Origin: Bradyrhizobium cosmicum
GTDB lineage: Bacteria > Pseudomonadota > Alphaproteobacteria > Rhizobiales > Xanthobacteraceae
DNA length: 64,000 bases
Assembly (NCBI RefSeq): GCF_007290395.2
Contig: NZ_CP041656.2
Span: 3,038,001-3,102,000, forward strand
Direction of reading: 5' to 3'
Below the pieces are notes generated by a model that saw only the letters and a list, made by a program, of their open reading frames with translations, had not been told where the DNA came from and did not search any database. The translations under genes and the position numbers were made by a program. This document shows positions 55,025 to 63,632 of this stretch, in pieces (position 1 is the first letter of the stretch; each line of letters begins with the position of its first letter).

Positions 55025-55375
55025 CTAGTCTGCGTCTGCAAGTTTGTGGAGCGTGGCGCCGAAGATCTGGCTGGCCTTGCCGACCAGCGCCGTGCCCGTC
55101 ATGTCCCCGCGCGTATCGGTGAAAGTGCCGGTCACGCCGATGCCGACAGCCGCTGGGCCGCCAAACAGGGGATTGTCGTCGCCTCGCGGGGAGGTGTGCC
55201 GCTGCACCAGCACCTCACCCTTGAAGGTGTTGTCCTTCACCACGTAGCTGCCGGTGTAATAGAGGTAGGCATCGCCGCCGAGGATCTTGCCGTCGCGGAA
55301 AAGAATCACACCGCTGCCCTTGCCGACCCGGCCATCGAGCAGGTTCACGTGAATCGAATAGAGGCCGTTCTTCAT
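55025..55375 (-). CDS. GrlR-like small regulator family protein
   Basis: 116 residues: MKNGLYSIHVNLLDGRVGKG, VILFRDGKILGGDAYLYYTG, SYVVKDNTFKGEVLVQRH. The start and the GGD...YYTGSY pattern match the GrlR family, whose enteric member represses a type III secretion activator by direct binding. No such partner is visible here. ATG 55375 gives the family N-terminus. Confidence 0.75.
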   Translation of the reverse strand: MKNGLYSIHVNLLDGRVGKGSGVILFRDGKILGGDAYLYYTGSYVVKDNTFKGEVLVQRHTSPRGDDNPLFGGPAAVGIGVTGTFTDTRGDMTGTALVGKASQIFGATLHKLADAD

Positions 55376-55627
55376 AACGTCCCGTAGGCCGGCCGCCATC
55401 GCCCAATGGCGTAACCGGTAGTGCTTTTATGCCAAAGCGCATTCGCTCGCGCAACGCGGCAGTTTGCCGGCCGCCGCCCACCGACGAGCCGTAGTTGTCC
55501 CGGCTTGTCTGCGACAGGGCTATGACCGTCTCATTGCGGGGCGAGACCAGTTGGAGCGAATCAAAACTGGCCCGCGAAATGCATAACCATTGTTGCACTA
55601 GCCGCGGGGTGCTGGAGCAAGAGCAAC

Positions 55628-56125
55628 GTGACCAACTGGATCGATTCCGGCGGCCATGAGCCGCGTCTGTACAGTGCGCGTTCCACGAATTGCAAAAGCG
55701 AACACCGGAGGACAAGTCGCGCGACGCGCTGGCCAAGCCTGTCGAGCCTGCCCTGTGCCTTGGCCCTGATCGCCCTCGTTGCCCCGCTCGGGTACGCGCG
55801 CGATCGCGGTCAGTTCGTCAACACCAATGCCGATTTGAAGGCCTGGTTCGACGGATTGCGAAGCGGCAAGGGGCCGTGCTGCTCCGATGCCGATGGCTCG
55901 GCGCTCTCGGACACCGACTGGGAAAGCAAGGACGGACATTTTCGTGTCCGCGTCCCGCGCCTGGGCTATGTGCTCGACGGCCAGCAGCAGGAACTCGTCT
56001 GGGTCGACGTACCGGAGGAGGCCGTGATCTCGGAGCCGAACCGGGTTGGCCGGACCATGGTCTGGCCGGTCTATGGCTACATGGGCGTGACCATCCGCTG
56101 CTTTATGCCCGGTAGCATGACTTAG
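55628..56125 (+). CDS. Conserved hypothetical secreted protein
   Basis: 165 residues from a GTG start that is uncertain. A hydrophobic signal-like segment (SLPCALALIALVAPLGYARD) lies internally, so the true start is probably further in. The body has NADLKAWFDGLRSGKGPCCS, DGHFRVRVP, EAVISEPNRVGRTMVWPVYG and a late Cys (IRCFMPGSM), a pattern I recall from many bradyrhizobial exported proteins. No known function. Confidence 0.72.
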   Translation: MTNWIDSGGHEPRLYSARSTNCKSEHRRTSRATRWPSLSSLPCALALIALVAPLGYARDRGQFVNTNADLKAWFDGLRSGKGPCCSDADGSALSDTDWESKDGHFRVRVPRLGYVLDGQQQELVWVDVPEEAVISEPNRVGRTMVWPVYGYMGVTIRCFMPGSMT

Positions 56126-56151
56126 CCGGGCGGCAGCCCGCCCGGCTTCTC
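56123..56151. terminator. Terminator overlapping a stop codon between convergent genes
   Basis: 9-bp perfect stem, GCCGGGCGG (56125-56133) with CCGCCCGGC (56138-56146), loop CAGC, then TTCT. It begins at the last base of the TAG stop and separates the convergent secreted-protein and VOC genes. Confidence 0.75.
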
Positions 56152-56174
56152 GTCGATACCCGATGCGTGCCGCG

Positions 56175-56561
56175 TCAGGTGTATTTCTTGTCGCGCTCGA
56201 GCAGCTCGATGGAGATGCCTTCGGGGCCGCGGATGAAGCAGATGCGCACGCCCGGCCGGAGCGTGGTCGGCTCGCGGGTGAAGGTGACGCCCTTGGCCTT
56301 GAGCTCGGCCGCGACGGCGTCGATGTCCTTCACCGTGAGACCGAAATGGTCGAGGCCCTGATGCGGGTGCGGGGGCGGCGGGTTGACGGCGTTGTCGCCC
56401 TCGAGCGGCGCGATGAAGATTTTTGCGCCGCCGAGGTTCACGTCGATCCGTCCCGGTGCGCGCACGACCTCGCCACCGAGAATGTCCCGCAGCCAGGTCG
56501 CCGTGGCCTCCGGATCGGGGCTGCGCAGATGGACGTGATCCCAGGTGACGACGACAGGCAT
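56175..56561 (-). CDS. VOC-family (glyoxalase-like) protein
   Basis: 128 residues: two beta-alpha-beta-beta-beta modules with metal-ligand candidates His near VTWDHVHLRS, His in GLDHFGLTVKD and Glu in GISIELLERD. That pattern suits glyoxalase I or an epimerase/dioxygenase. ATG 56561 is chosen with GGGAGAAC upstream. Confidence 0.88.
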   Translation of the reverse strand: MPVVVTWDHVHLRSPDPEATATWLRDILGGEVVRAPGRIDVNLGGAKIFIAPLEGDNAVNPPPPHPHQGLDHFGLTVKDIDAVAAELKAKGVTFTREPTTLRPGVRICFIRGPEGISIELLERDKKYT

Positions 56562-56691
56562 TTCATGTTCTCCCAACGGGGGGCTGCGATGTTGCAGCGC
56601 ATATTAGCGATGGCGACCGACGATCGCCACCGTCCTCGCCGATTCGCATCTGCGCGGGAACCCTAGTTCGTCTGCTCGATTAAGGTAAGCA

Positions 56692-57306
56692 GTGGCCCAG
56701 TCTTCGAACACTGCTTCGGCCGCCATCGGTGACATACCCATGAGTGCGAGGTTTGACCGGATCGGGTTGGGACGTTTTGTCGGGAACGGCGAGCGACTGG
56801 CGCGGACCGTGACGATCGCGAGCGTCACGTTCGGCCGAGGCCTGCTATGGGGGCTGGCGGCCCTCATTGTCGGCTGCGGTGTCTGGATGCTGCTGCCTCT
56901 CTCCAAAGGAAGCAGTACCGAGCCGGTGAAGTCAGACGTGGCTACCGTCGAGCCTGCTGTCCCCAGCGATGTGGCAACTGTGGTCTTGCCGATTGCTCAG
57001 GCTTCAACTGCGGCAGAGATCGATCGTCTCAGAATTTCATCGCAGACATGGCGTCGCGGCGGGCTCGGCTCGAAGGCGCTGGTGACCTTCACGTTGCGAA
57101 ACGACAATGACTATGCCGTAAAGGATCTAGAGTTGGTTTGCGCGTTCGCACGACGCGATGGCAGTCATCTCACCAACCGCAGCCGTGTGTTGGCCGATAC
57201 CGTTAACATGAAGAGCCGCAAAACGTTTGTGGGCGTGGCTGTCGGCGTCATCAACGTTAACGCCGATCAGGCGAAATGTTCGCTGATTGCCGCGCGGCGT
57301 GCATAA
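56692..57306 (+). CDS. Hypothetical membrane-anchored protein
   Basis: 204 residues from GTG 56692, or 188 from ATG 56740. One membrane helix (GLLWGLAALIVGCGVWMLLP) then a periplasmic beta-rich domain (TWRRGGLGSKALVTFTLRND, LVCAFARRDGSHLTNRSRVL) resembling immunoglobulin-like assembly domains. Two Cys are found in the domain. Function unknown. Confidence 0.6.
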   Translation: MAQSSNTASAAIGDIPMSARFDRIGLGRFVGNGERLARTVTIASVTFGRGLLWGLAALIVGCGVWMLLPLSKGSSTEPVKSDVATVEPAVPSDVATVVLPIAQASTAAEIDRLRISSQTWRRGGLGSKALVTFTLRNDNDYAVKDLELVCAFARRDGSHLTNRSRVLADTVNMKSRKTFVGVAVGVINVNADQAKCSLIAARRA

Positions 57307-57397
57307 AGTGCGGCGTTTGCCGGTAGCGGAAAAGTGACGGTCGTTGCCCCTTGGTAAAAAACTCGGCGTTGCCATTTGAACCGCAAGGCCGGGTGCA

Positions 57398-57422
57398 GGA
57401 ACCAATCAGAGTATCGCCTGTT
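57398..57422 (+). promoter_or_regulatory. Candidate EcfG-type promoter
   Basis: GGAAC (57398-57402) and TGTT (57419-57422) are separated by 16 bases, 45 bases before the ATG at 57468. One mismatch to GGAAC-N16/17-CGTT. Confidence 0.35.
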
Positions 57423-57467
57423 GAGGCGAAGTGCCCACGCGGGGATGCGGTGGGCGGAGTTCGGTCA

Positions 57468-57977
57468 ATGCCCATCTTTCGGTATTTCCTGTTTGTCGGT
57501 GGAGCCTTGCTCGCACTGTTGCTTGGGGCGGACTTCGTTTGGCCGACCGCGCCCGTCGCCAAAGCGATCGCAATGGCAAGCAATGATCAGCCCCTGATCC
57601 GGATCCGGTCGGATCGTCACTTGCCGGATCGCGTCGTGCTTGACACCAGCCAGCCCACGATTGTCGCGCCTGCGCTGAAGACGGCCGCCGTGGCCGCGCC
57701 GCAGCAGCCCGCGCAGGCGGACGTGCTGGCCGAGATGTCGGCCAAGGCAAGGGTGCGCGAAACCTTTGCCCAGTTCACGCCGGCTCCCAAGGCTGAGACC
57801 GCCGCGGCAAGGAGGAACGACGCCAAGCCGCAGGCAGAGGTCGCTCAGGTCCAGGTTCCTCACGTTCAGCCCAAGCGCAAGGTCGCCCGGATTCATCCGG
57901 CGCCGCAGCAGCAGGGCCGTCCGATGATGCTGGTGGCCCAACAGCCGCATTTCGGGCTCTTCAACACGACCTGGTGA
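57468..57977 (+). CDS. Hypothetical exported protein
   Basis: 169 residues: N-terminal membrane helix (YFLFVGGALLALLLGADFVW), then a mostly disordered Ala/Pro/Lys-rich region. The tail (LVAQQPHFGLFNTTW) ends in Trp. ATG 57468 is chosen over 57351, which would add a non-hydrophobic extension. Function unknown. Confidence 0.65.
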   Translation: MPIFRYFLFVGGALLALLLGADFVWPTAPVAKAIAMASNDQPLIRIRSDRHLPDRVVLDTSQPTIVAPALKTAAVAAPQQPAQADVLAEMSAKARVRETFAQFTPAPKAETAAARRNDAKPQAEVAQVQVPHVQPKRKVARIHPAPQQQGRPMMLVAQQPHFGLFNTTW

Positions 57978-57988
57978 CATCGCCTTCG

Positions 57989-58024
57989 ACCCGCCTCGAA
58001 ACGAGACGGGTGGGGCTTTTTATT
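57989..58024 (+). terminator. Terminator before tRNA-Arg
   Basis: ACCCG-C-CTCG stem pairs with CGAG-A-CGGGT (57989-58011), with a T run at 58017-58021. It lies just after the hypothetical gene's stop at 57977. Confidence 0.7.
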
Positions 58025-58127
58025 GGTCAGTCTCTCTGCTAATTCGAACCCATCCGAACCCCGCCCGGCGTGCTGGCCTGCCAGCCGCGGTCCGGCGGTT
58101 CGGATTTGGCCCAATCCCAGGGCCGAG

Positions 58128-58204
58128 GCGCTCGTAGCTCAGCTGGATAGAGCATCGGATTTCGATTCCGAGGGTCGGGAGTTCGAATCTCTCCGAGCGC
58201 GCCA
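58128..58204 (+). tRNA. tRNA-Arg (anticodon TCG)
   Basis: 77 bases folding as a full cloverleaf. Acceptor GCGCTCG pairs with CGAGCGC; D-arm GCTC...GAGC; the anticodon stem TCGGA/TCCGA encloses loop TTTCGAT with anticodon TCG; T-arm GGGAG-TTCGAAT-CTCTC. Discriminator G and CCA are encoded. Decodes CGA (Arg). It is convergent with the ABC permease ending at 58238. Confidence 0.97.
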
Positions 58205-58237
58205 ATCGCATCAGATGCACCGACGATCCTGGAAAAC

Positions 58238-59056
58238 TCACGACCTACCCATCCACGGCACCAACCGCGCTTCCAGCGCGAGAAAGATCCGGTTCAGCGC
58301 GTAGCCTGTGGCGGCGAGGTAGAGGACGGCAGCGTACATCAGATCGGGCCGCATCGCGTATTGAGTCTCGACCAGATAGTATCCGATGCCGCTGGAACCT
58401 GCGATCATCTCGGACAGCACGGCGACGACGAGGCAAAGGCTGGTGGCCGTGCGCAGGCCCGCCGCAATCGCCGGCAAGGTGGCGGGGAAGACGACCTGGA
58501 CGAGCAGGCGAACCGTCGGCGTCCGGAAGGTCCGGGCGGTCTGGATCAGGGTGTCGTCGATGGTGGCGACGCCGGCGAAGGTGTTGCTGAAGATCGGAAA
58601 GAAGCTCGCCAGTGCCACGACGAAGATCTTCAGCGCGTCGTCGACGCCGAGCAGCAGGATCAGCGGCGGGATCACCGCTGGGGTCGGCATCGGCCGGACG
58701 ATCTCGATCAGCGGAAGCAGGGCGTAGCGCAGCACCAGGTTTCTGGCCAGCACGATCCCGAGCACGATACCTGCCACTGAAGCCGCGACATAGCCGATCG
58801 CGGCCCGGCGCAGCGTCGAGGCCAGCGCAAGCAGGATTTCGCCGCCCGCCAGCTGCTCGATGGCTGCCGCGAAGACCTGCGAGACTGGCGGCCAGTAGGC
58901 GCTGACGATCCAGCCCGCCCTCGACGACACTTCCCAGAATAACAGCAGCACGGCGAGCAGCAGGAAGCCGTAGGCACGGCGATCGACCCCGTTCGGATCG
59001 GACCGGCGCGAACGCCTGGAGTCGCGCACCCCTTCCACACCGTCCATCGCTGACAT
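58238..59056 (-). CDS. ABC permease of NitT/TauT type (second permease)
   Basis: 272 residues, five to six membrane helices. The BPD permease EAA loop is recognisable near EIVRPMPTPAVIPPLILLLG and TARTFRTPTVRLLVQVVFPA. Together with the other permease (60052-60822) and the ATPase it probably forms a heterodimeric importer. The last gene of the operon, ending 34 bases from the tRNA. Confidence 0.9.
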   Translation of the reverse strand: MSAMDGVEGVRDSRRSRRSDPNGVDRRAYGFLLLAVLLLFWEVSSRAGWIVSAYWPPVSQVFAAAIEQLAGGEILLALASTLRRAAIGYVAASVAGIVLGIVLARNLVLRYALLPLIEIVRPMPTPAVIPPLILLLGVDDALKIFVVALASFFPIFSNTFAGVATIDDTLIQTARTFRTPTVRLLVQVVFPATLPAIAAGLRTATSLCLVVAVLSEMIAGSSGIGYYLVETQYAMRPDLMYAAVLYLAATGYALNRIFLALEARLVPWMGRS

Positions 59057-59074
59057 ACGCGACCTTTCCCGATC

Positions 59075-60031
59075 TCAACGCGCCAGCGGATCGACGATCT
59101 TGTCCAGATCGAGCGGCGCCGGAATTAGCTTGCTCTCGATCATCAGTTCCATCGTCTTCCTGACCTGTGCCATGTCGGTGCGGGAAGGCGCGGTCGGCAC
59201 CGGGGCCAGCCTGAGCAGCGCGACGTCCGCCTTGGTGTAGCCGCTGATCAGGGTGAGGAGCGCCTCGTTCGTGAGGTTGGCATTGTACCATTCGACGCCC
59301 TTGCGAAGCGCCGCGACGAACTTCTTCACCGTCTCAGGCTTCGTCGTGAGCAGCTTTCCGGTCGTGACATAGAGGCCGACGTCGACGCCGGGCTGCACGT
59401 CCGAATAGGGCATGCCGACCTTGCCGAGGCCGCCCTTCTGCGCGGCAACGATGGAGAACGGTGGGACCATGAAAGCCGCATCGACGCGCTGCTGCCGAAG
59501 CGCGTCCTCCATCTGCGGGAACGGCACTTCCTTGAACGTGACGCGCTCGGGGTCGCCACCCGTCGTCTTTACCCAGGCGCGGGCGTAGAGCCAGATCACG
59601 TTGTTGCGGGTGTTGACGGCGATGCTCTTGCCCTCGAGGTCCTTGCCGCTCTTGATTCCGGAATCGCTCTTCGCGAAGATTCCCGTGGCATCGAGCTTGG
59701 GGTCCGTGACGTTAGTGCCGGCCGCGATGACTTTGACATCGAGCCCCTGCTGGGCGGCCAGCAGCGCCGATACGACGTTGCCGTAGGCGATGTCGAAGCT
59801 GCCGCCGACGAGGCCGGGAATTCCTGCCGCGCCGCCTGCAGAAGGGGTGGTGTCGATCTCGAGCCCGACCTCGCGGAAATAACCCTGCTGAACGGCGGCG
59901 AACAGCGGCGCTACGTCGCCGATCGGGATGATGCTGACGCGGACTTTTTCCAGATCGGCCGCTGCCGATGCGGCCGGCGGCGCGGAGAGCCCCAGCATCG
60001 CCAATCCCAGCCAAACGAATGCTCTGCGCAT
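59075..60031 (-). CDS. ABC substrate-binding protein (NMT1/TauA-like)
   Basis: 318-residue periplasmic binding protein with signal peptide (MRRAFVWLGLAMLGLSAPPA). The family pattern is FAAVQQGYFREVGLEIDTTP, AYGNVVSALLAAQQGLDVKV and GKSIAVNTRNNVIWLYARAW. This class binds taurine, nitrate, sulfonates, pyrimidine precursors and similar. ATG 60031 has GGGAGA at good spacing. Substrate unknown. Confidence 0.92.
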   Translation of the reverse strand: MRRAFVWLGLAMLGLSAPPAASAAADLEKVRVSIIPIGDVAPLFAAVQQGYFREVGLEIDTTPSAGGAAGIPGLVGGSFDIAYGNVVSALLAAQQGLDVKVIAAGTNVTDPKLDATGIFAKSDSGIKSGKDLEGKSIAVNTRNNVIWLYARAWVKTTGGDPERVTFKEVPFPQMEDALRQQRVDAAFMVPPFSIVAAQKGGLGKVGMPYSDVQPGVDVGLYVTTGKLLTTKPETVKKFVAALRKGVEWYNANLTNEALLTLISGYTKADVALLRLAPVPTAPSRTDMAQVRKTMELMIESKLIPAPLDLDKIVDPLAR

Positions 60032-60051
60032 GATTTTCTCCCTTTCGGTTG

Positions 60052-60822
60052 TCAGCTTCGGCCTCGCCAGGGCACCAGGCGTCGCTCGGCGATGTCGAAC
60101 AGTTTCGTCAAAACTCCGCCCACTGCGACCAGCACGACGATCCACGCAAACATGTCGCGGATCTGGAACGAGCGCTCGAGGTCGAGAATGCGAAAGCCGA
60201 TGCCGTCTTCTCCGGCCAGCATCTCGGCGAGGATGACGAGCACCAGCCCGATGCCGAGCGCGACGCGCATCCCCGCGAGAACCATCGGCAGAGACGCCGG
60301 CAGGATGACCGAGACGATCGTGCGCGCGCGAGAGACCTGCAGCGTGCGCGCCGTTTCCAGCAGGACCGGATCGAGCCCCCTGACGCCCTGGAAGGTGGAG
60401 ATCAGCACCGGAAACACGGCCGCGAGCACGACGAGGGTGATCATCGTCGCCTTGCCGATGCCGAGGAACAGGAACAGCACCGGGACCAGCGCGGGTTTCG
60501 GAATCGGGCGAACGATTTCGACCAGCGGCTCGAGCAGCCCGTAAAGGGTTCGGCTAGTGGCCATGGCAATGCCGATACCCGTCCCGATCAGCACGGCGAG
60601 CCCATAGCCGACGGCGAACAGGCCCACCGTATGCGCCAGCGGAGATACGATCGCGCCCGAGGCCATCAGCGCGAATAACGCCGCGATGACTTGCGAGGGA
60701 CTGGGCAGCAGCACCGGGTTGGTCCAGCCAAGGCGCGAAGCGAGCTCCCAGATGCACAGCACGACAATCGGCGAAACCAGCCCCAGCAGTCCGGGGCCGA
60801 TGCGGTCACGCCGACGCGACAT
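60052..60822 (-). CDS. ABC permease of NitT/TauT type (first permease)
   Basis: 256 residues: membrane protein of the same family as the 58238 permease but clearly different in sequence (EIVRPIPKPALVPVLFLFLG, ETARTLQVSRARTIVSVILP). It has a RxxPWRGRS C-terminus like its partner. ATG 60822 chosen for a GGGA site nine bases upstream. It overlaps the ATPase gene end. Confidence 0.9.
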   Translation of the reverse strand: MSRRRDRIGPGLLGLVSPIVVLCIWELASRLGWTNPVLLPSPSQVIAALFALMASGAIVSPLAHTVGLFAVGYGLAVLIGTGIGIAMATSRTLYGLLEPLVEIVRPIPKPALVPVLFLFLGIGKATMITLVVLAAVFPVLISTFQGVRGLDPVLLETARTLQVSRARTIVSVILPASLPMVLAGMRVALGIGLVLVILAEMLAGEDGIGFRILDLERSFQIRDMFAWIVVLVAVGGVLTKLFDIAERRLVPWRGRS

Positions 60823-61606
60823 GCCCGTCATTCCCGGTGAGCAAGGCGGTGGTGATGTGATGGCGCAGTTTCAGGAAACGCGGATCCTCGCGCGTTGCGA
60901 ACTGGTCGCGCGGCCGAGGCAGGCCGACGTCGATGACCTCCCTGAGCGAGGTGGGCCGTGCGCCCAGCACGGCGATGCGGTCGGCGAGGAATATCGCCTC
61001 TTCGACGTCGTGGGTGACGAGGATCGCTGTGAACTTCCGCCGCTCCCAGAGCTGCAGCACCAGGGTCTGCAGCTCCATGCGCGTCAGCGCGTCCACGGCG
61101 CTGAAGGGCTCGTCGAGCAGCAGCACCTGCGGATCGGCGGCAAGCGCCCGCGCGATGGCGACACGTTGCTGCATGCCGCCGGAGAGTTGCCAGGGATACT
61201 TGTCTTCAAAGCCGCCGAGGCCGACCTGCCGCAGGTAATCCCGGCATTGCGCCCGCAATTCGCCGCGCCTTGCCCGGGGCGCGCTCTCGACGGGAAACAT
61301 GACGTTGTCGATGACCGTGCGCCAGGCGAAGAGGGACTTGGCGTATTGCTGGAAGAGATAGATCACGCCCGGCGGCGGCTCCACAACGGGCCTTCCGTCC
61401 AGAACGACCTGGCCCCTGGTGGGGTCCATGAGACCTGCGGCCATCCGCAACAGGGTCGACTTCCCGCATCCCGAAGGTCCGACGACCGCAAGAAACTCCG
61501 ATGGCGCGGCCTCAAGCGTGATGTCGTCGAAAGCAACGAAATCGGCGTCGTCACCAGTCCCTTCGAAGACCTTCGAAACGCGGTCAAACCCCAGCCTTTG
61601 GCTCAC
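60806..61606 (-). CDS. ABC ATPase of NitT/TauT type
   Basis: 266 residues. Walker A GPSGCGKST (43-51), Q-loop near FQQYAKSLF, signature LSGGMQQR (141-148), Walker B VLLLDEP (161-167) and H-loop HDVEEAI. First gene of the operon, with the 618-base region upstream holding its promoter. Confidence 0.94.
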   Translation of the reverse strand: MSQRLGFDRVSKVFEGTGDDADFVAFDDITLEAAPSEFLAVVGPSGCGKSTLLRMAAGLMDPTRGQVVLDGRPVVEPPPGVIYLFQQYAKSLFAWRTVIDNVMFPVESAPRARRGELRAQCRDYLRQVGLGGFEDKYPWQLSGGMQQRVAIARALAADPQVLLLDEPFSAVDALTRMELQTLVLQLWERRKFTAILVTHDVEEAIFLADRIAVLGARPTSLREVIDVGLPRPRDQFATREDPRFLKLRHHITTALLTGNDGHVASA

Positions 61607-62224
61607 GTCGGCCCTCGCGCTCGTCCGGGAATGTCTGTGCGCAAATCTGTTCGCCTATTGAACAAGCGTTCGTCTAACTGGAACTATCGTGCCATTCATT
61701 CTCGATGTCAACGAACACCATGGTCCGCGCGGTGCGACGCCGATCAGCGCAGCCGCCGCAGTTCGCCTTACTCGTCCGATGCGTTCGCTCGCGATGATCG
61801 TGTGAGGACGCGTCCCATCCAGAAGTCCTGCGCCAACGGCGCGCGCGGCGATCTTATCGGCCTTCGCGCAGCAACAGATCGGCACGGCGGCGTCTGCGAA
61901 ACGCTGTCTGTACAGCCGATCGAGAGAACCTGAAGAATCTACGGCTCGCGCGTCGCCGCGCTGGGGGCCGGTTTCCCGATCCCTTCGGTCGCGAGCGAGG
62001 TTCAGTTCGAGGGATTCTTTCGACGAGAATTTCGGAGCGCCGATTTACTTCAGCTGGCAGACGCGAAGCGAAGCTAACTCGCGTCGCTGCCATCAGATTC
62101 GCCGTGTGTCGTTCGTCCGAAATCCTGCAAGTGAGTTCGATGACCTTGGTCAGCGCGCCGCTATGATCAGGGCTTTATCAGATCGGGGCTTTGGGACCAG
62201 GCCGCTGCAATCCGCTTAACCAGT
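61607..62224. other. Intergenic region upstream of the ABC operon
   Basis: 618 bases with no convincing gene or known consensus. Several weak ORFs are present on both strands but none resembles a protein family. Probably holds the operon promoter near 61610-61700. Confidence 0.5.
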
Positions 62225-62377
62225 CTACTTGCCTTGGATCTTCAGCCCATTGGGGCCGACATTAATCTGGACGCCGTCGGGCTGCTTTTTCTCTTGGTAG
62301 AGATTGTAGCCGAGCACGCCTGCGGTGACGACCAGAGCGCCGATGATCAGAAACAACAAATTGCGGCTGATGGACAT
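62225..62377 (-). CDS. 50-residue membrane protein
   Basis: Translated from the minus strand: MSISRNLLFLIIGALVVTAG, then VLGYNLYQEKKQPDGVQINV, then GPNGLKIQGK, stop TAG. One N-terminal membrane helix and a short charged tail. A candidate EcfG promoter (62451-62475) lies upstream. I recall similar small proteins across Bradyrhizobium. Function unknown; possibly stress-related. Confidence 0.78.
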   Translation of the reverse strand: MSISRNLLFLIIGALVVTAGVLGYNLYQEKKQPDGVQINVGPNGLKIQGK

Positions 62378-62410
62378 TCGCTTCCTTGAACCGGGTTGAT
62401 GACGGCCAGA

Positions 62411-62438
62411 AAAACCCCGCGTTTGGGATTCGCGGGGT
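62411..62438 (-). terminator. Terminator hairpin after the AraC gene
   Basis: 8-bp stem, ACCCCGCG (62414-62421) with CGCGGGGT (62431-62438), and TTTT on the minus strand from AAAA at 62411-62414. On the minus strand it follows the AraC gene (stop 62521) but also lies between the EcfG-type promoter and the small gene. Confidence 0.75.
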
Positions 62439-62450
62439 GCCTGGCAAGCT

Positions 62451-62475
62451 AACGCGACTCAAGGGAACTGGTTCC
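62451..62475 (-). promoter_or_regulatory. EcfG-type promoter, exact consensus
   Basis: On the minus strand GGAAC (62475-62471), 16 bases, CGTT (62454-62451): an exact match to the EcfG consensus GGAAC-N16/17-CGTT. It faces the 50-residue membrane protein, 74 bases upstream of its ATG. Confidence 0.6.
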
Positions 62476-62520
62476 AGGGCTCTAAATGCGAGTCCGAGGC
62501 CGGCATCTGGCGCCGGGAGG

Positions 62521-63519
62521 TCAGTGTGCCGAAAGACCGGTTTGCCGGCCGCGCGCCAGCGTGGCGGAAGGAGCTTCGTGGAAGGTCGCACGGTAAGCGG
62601 CGGCAAACTCGCCGAGGTGATGAAAGCCCTGGGCGCGTGCGCATGTGGCGACCGACGCACCACTGCTCCTGAGGAGCTGCGTGCGGGTCGCCCACAGCCG
62701 CTTCAGGCGGATGTACTGGTGCAGGCTCATGCCGCGCACCTTGGTCACTGCGCCGCTGAGAGTCCGCACCGAGACTCCGAATGCACCGGCGAGATCGGCC
62801 GTATAAATCGGCGCTGTCGGATAGGCCGCGATATAATCGTCGATCTGCTGCACGAGCTTCGCGCATCGGGCGCCCGCAATCGGAGCGCCGCCGACCGCCA
62901 GCGGGTCAATGCGAAACAGATCATCCAGGGCGAGCAACAGGCCCTCCTGGAGATGTCCGGCGACCTCCGTCGTCTCGAACATGTGCGGCTCGACCGAGGC
63001 GGTGCGGAGGATGTCGAGCACGAGCTGCCTGGCATGAAGTTGAGCGGCGCTGTCCGCGACGCGAACCCACAATTTGTCGGCACGATCGAACCAGCCGCGA
63101 TCTCTGAGCAAGGGCGAGAACATGATCAGCGCGTGATAACTGATCTGGGGCTCGACGAAATGGCAGTCATGGTTGCCGCGCAGGGCCACGAAGAAACGTG
63201 CATCGAGATTCACCCCGCTCGACGTCGCGCGCAGATCGTCGGTCATCGGCAGGATCACCATGCCGCCTGGTGCGCGGTAGGAGGTATCGAGGATGCGCGC
63301 AAACGACTTCGCGACGATGATCCGGCACGCCGGCAGGTTCACGACCGCGCGCGCCGCCGCGAAATTGGTGACGTCTAGCGGAATGCTCCGGGCATCTTCG
63401 AGCGACTCGGCCGGTCGAAACGCGTCGACATCGGCAAAGCGGACCAACTGAAGGGCGGAAGAGGGGGCAAGCGCGTCGAAGAACATGCGTCCGGCCGGGT
63501 GCTGAAATGTGACAATCAA
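62521..63519 (-). CDS. AraC-family transcriptional regulator
   Basis: 332 residues. The C-terminal double HTH is about 230-325, with VSVRTLSGAVTKVRGMSLHQ and the family signature ATCARAQGFHHLGEFAAAYR then ATFHEAPSATLARG. The N-terminal sensing domain is unlike a cupin and not informative. It lies upstream of the ABC operon on the same strand and is a candidate regulator of it. Confidence 0.9.
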   Translation of the reverse strand: MIVTFQHPAGRMFFDALAPSSALQLVRFADVDAFRPAESLEDARSIPLDVTNFAAARAVVNLPACRIIVAKSFARILDTSYRAPGGMVILPMTDDLRATSSGVNLDARFFVALRGNHDCHFVEPQISYHALIMFSPLLRDRGWFDRADKLWVRVADSAAQLHARQLVLDILRTASVEPHMFETTEVAGHLQEGLLLALDDLFRIDPLAVGGAPIAGARCAKLVQQIDDYIAAYPTAPIYTADLAGAFGVSVRTLSGAVTKVRGMSLHQYIRLKRLWATRTQLLRSSGASVATCARAQGFHHLGEFAAAYRATFHEAPSATLARGRQTGLSAH

Positions 63520-63632
63520 ATGAACGTCTGTACAGCGCCATCATTGGCGAAACACGACGATTCAGTAAACCGGATTCCGGGCCGTAGTATTGCGGACATC
63601 ATGCCACGTGGCCGGACGGATTGATGTCACCG

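Noticed and set aside
58128..58204. tRNA-Arg as an island attachment site
   Set aside because: I looked for a second copy of the tRNA 3' end further on in the window and saw none. No integrase is present.
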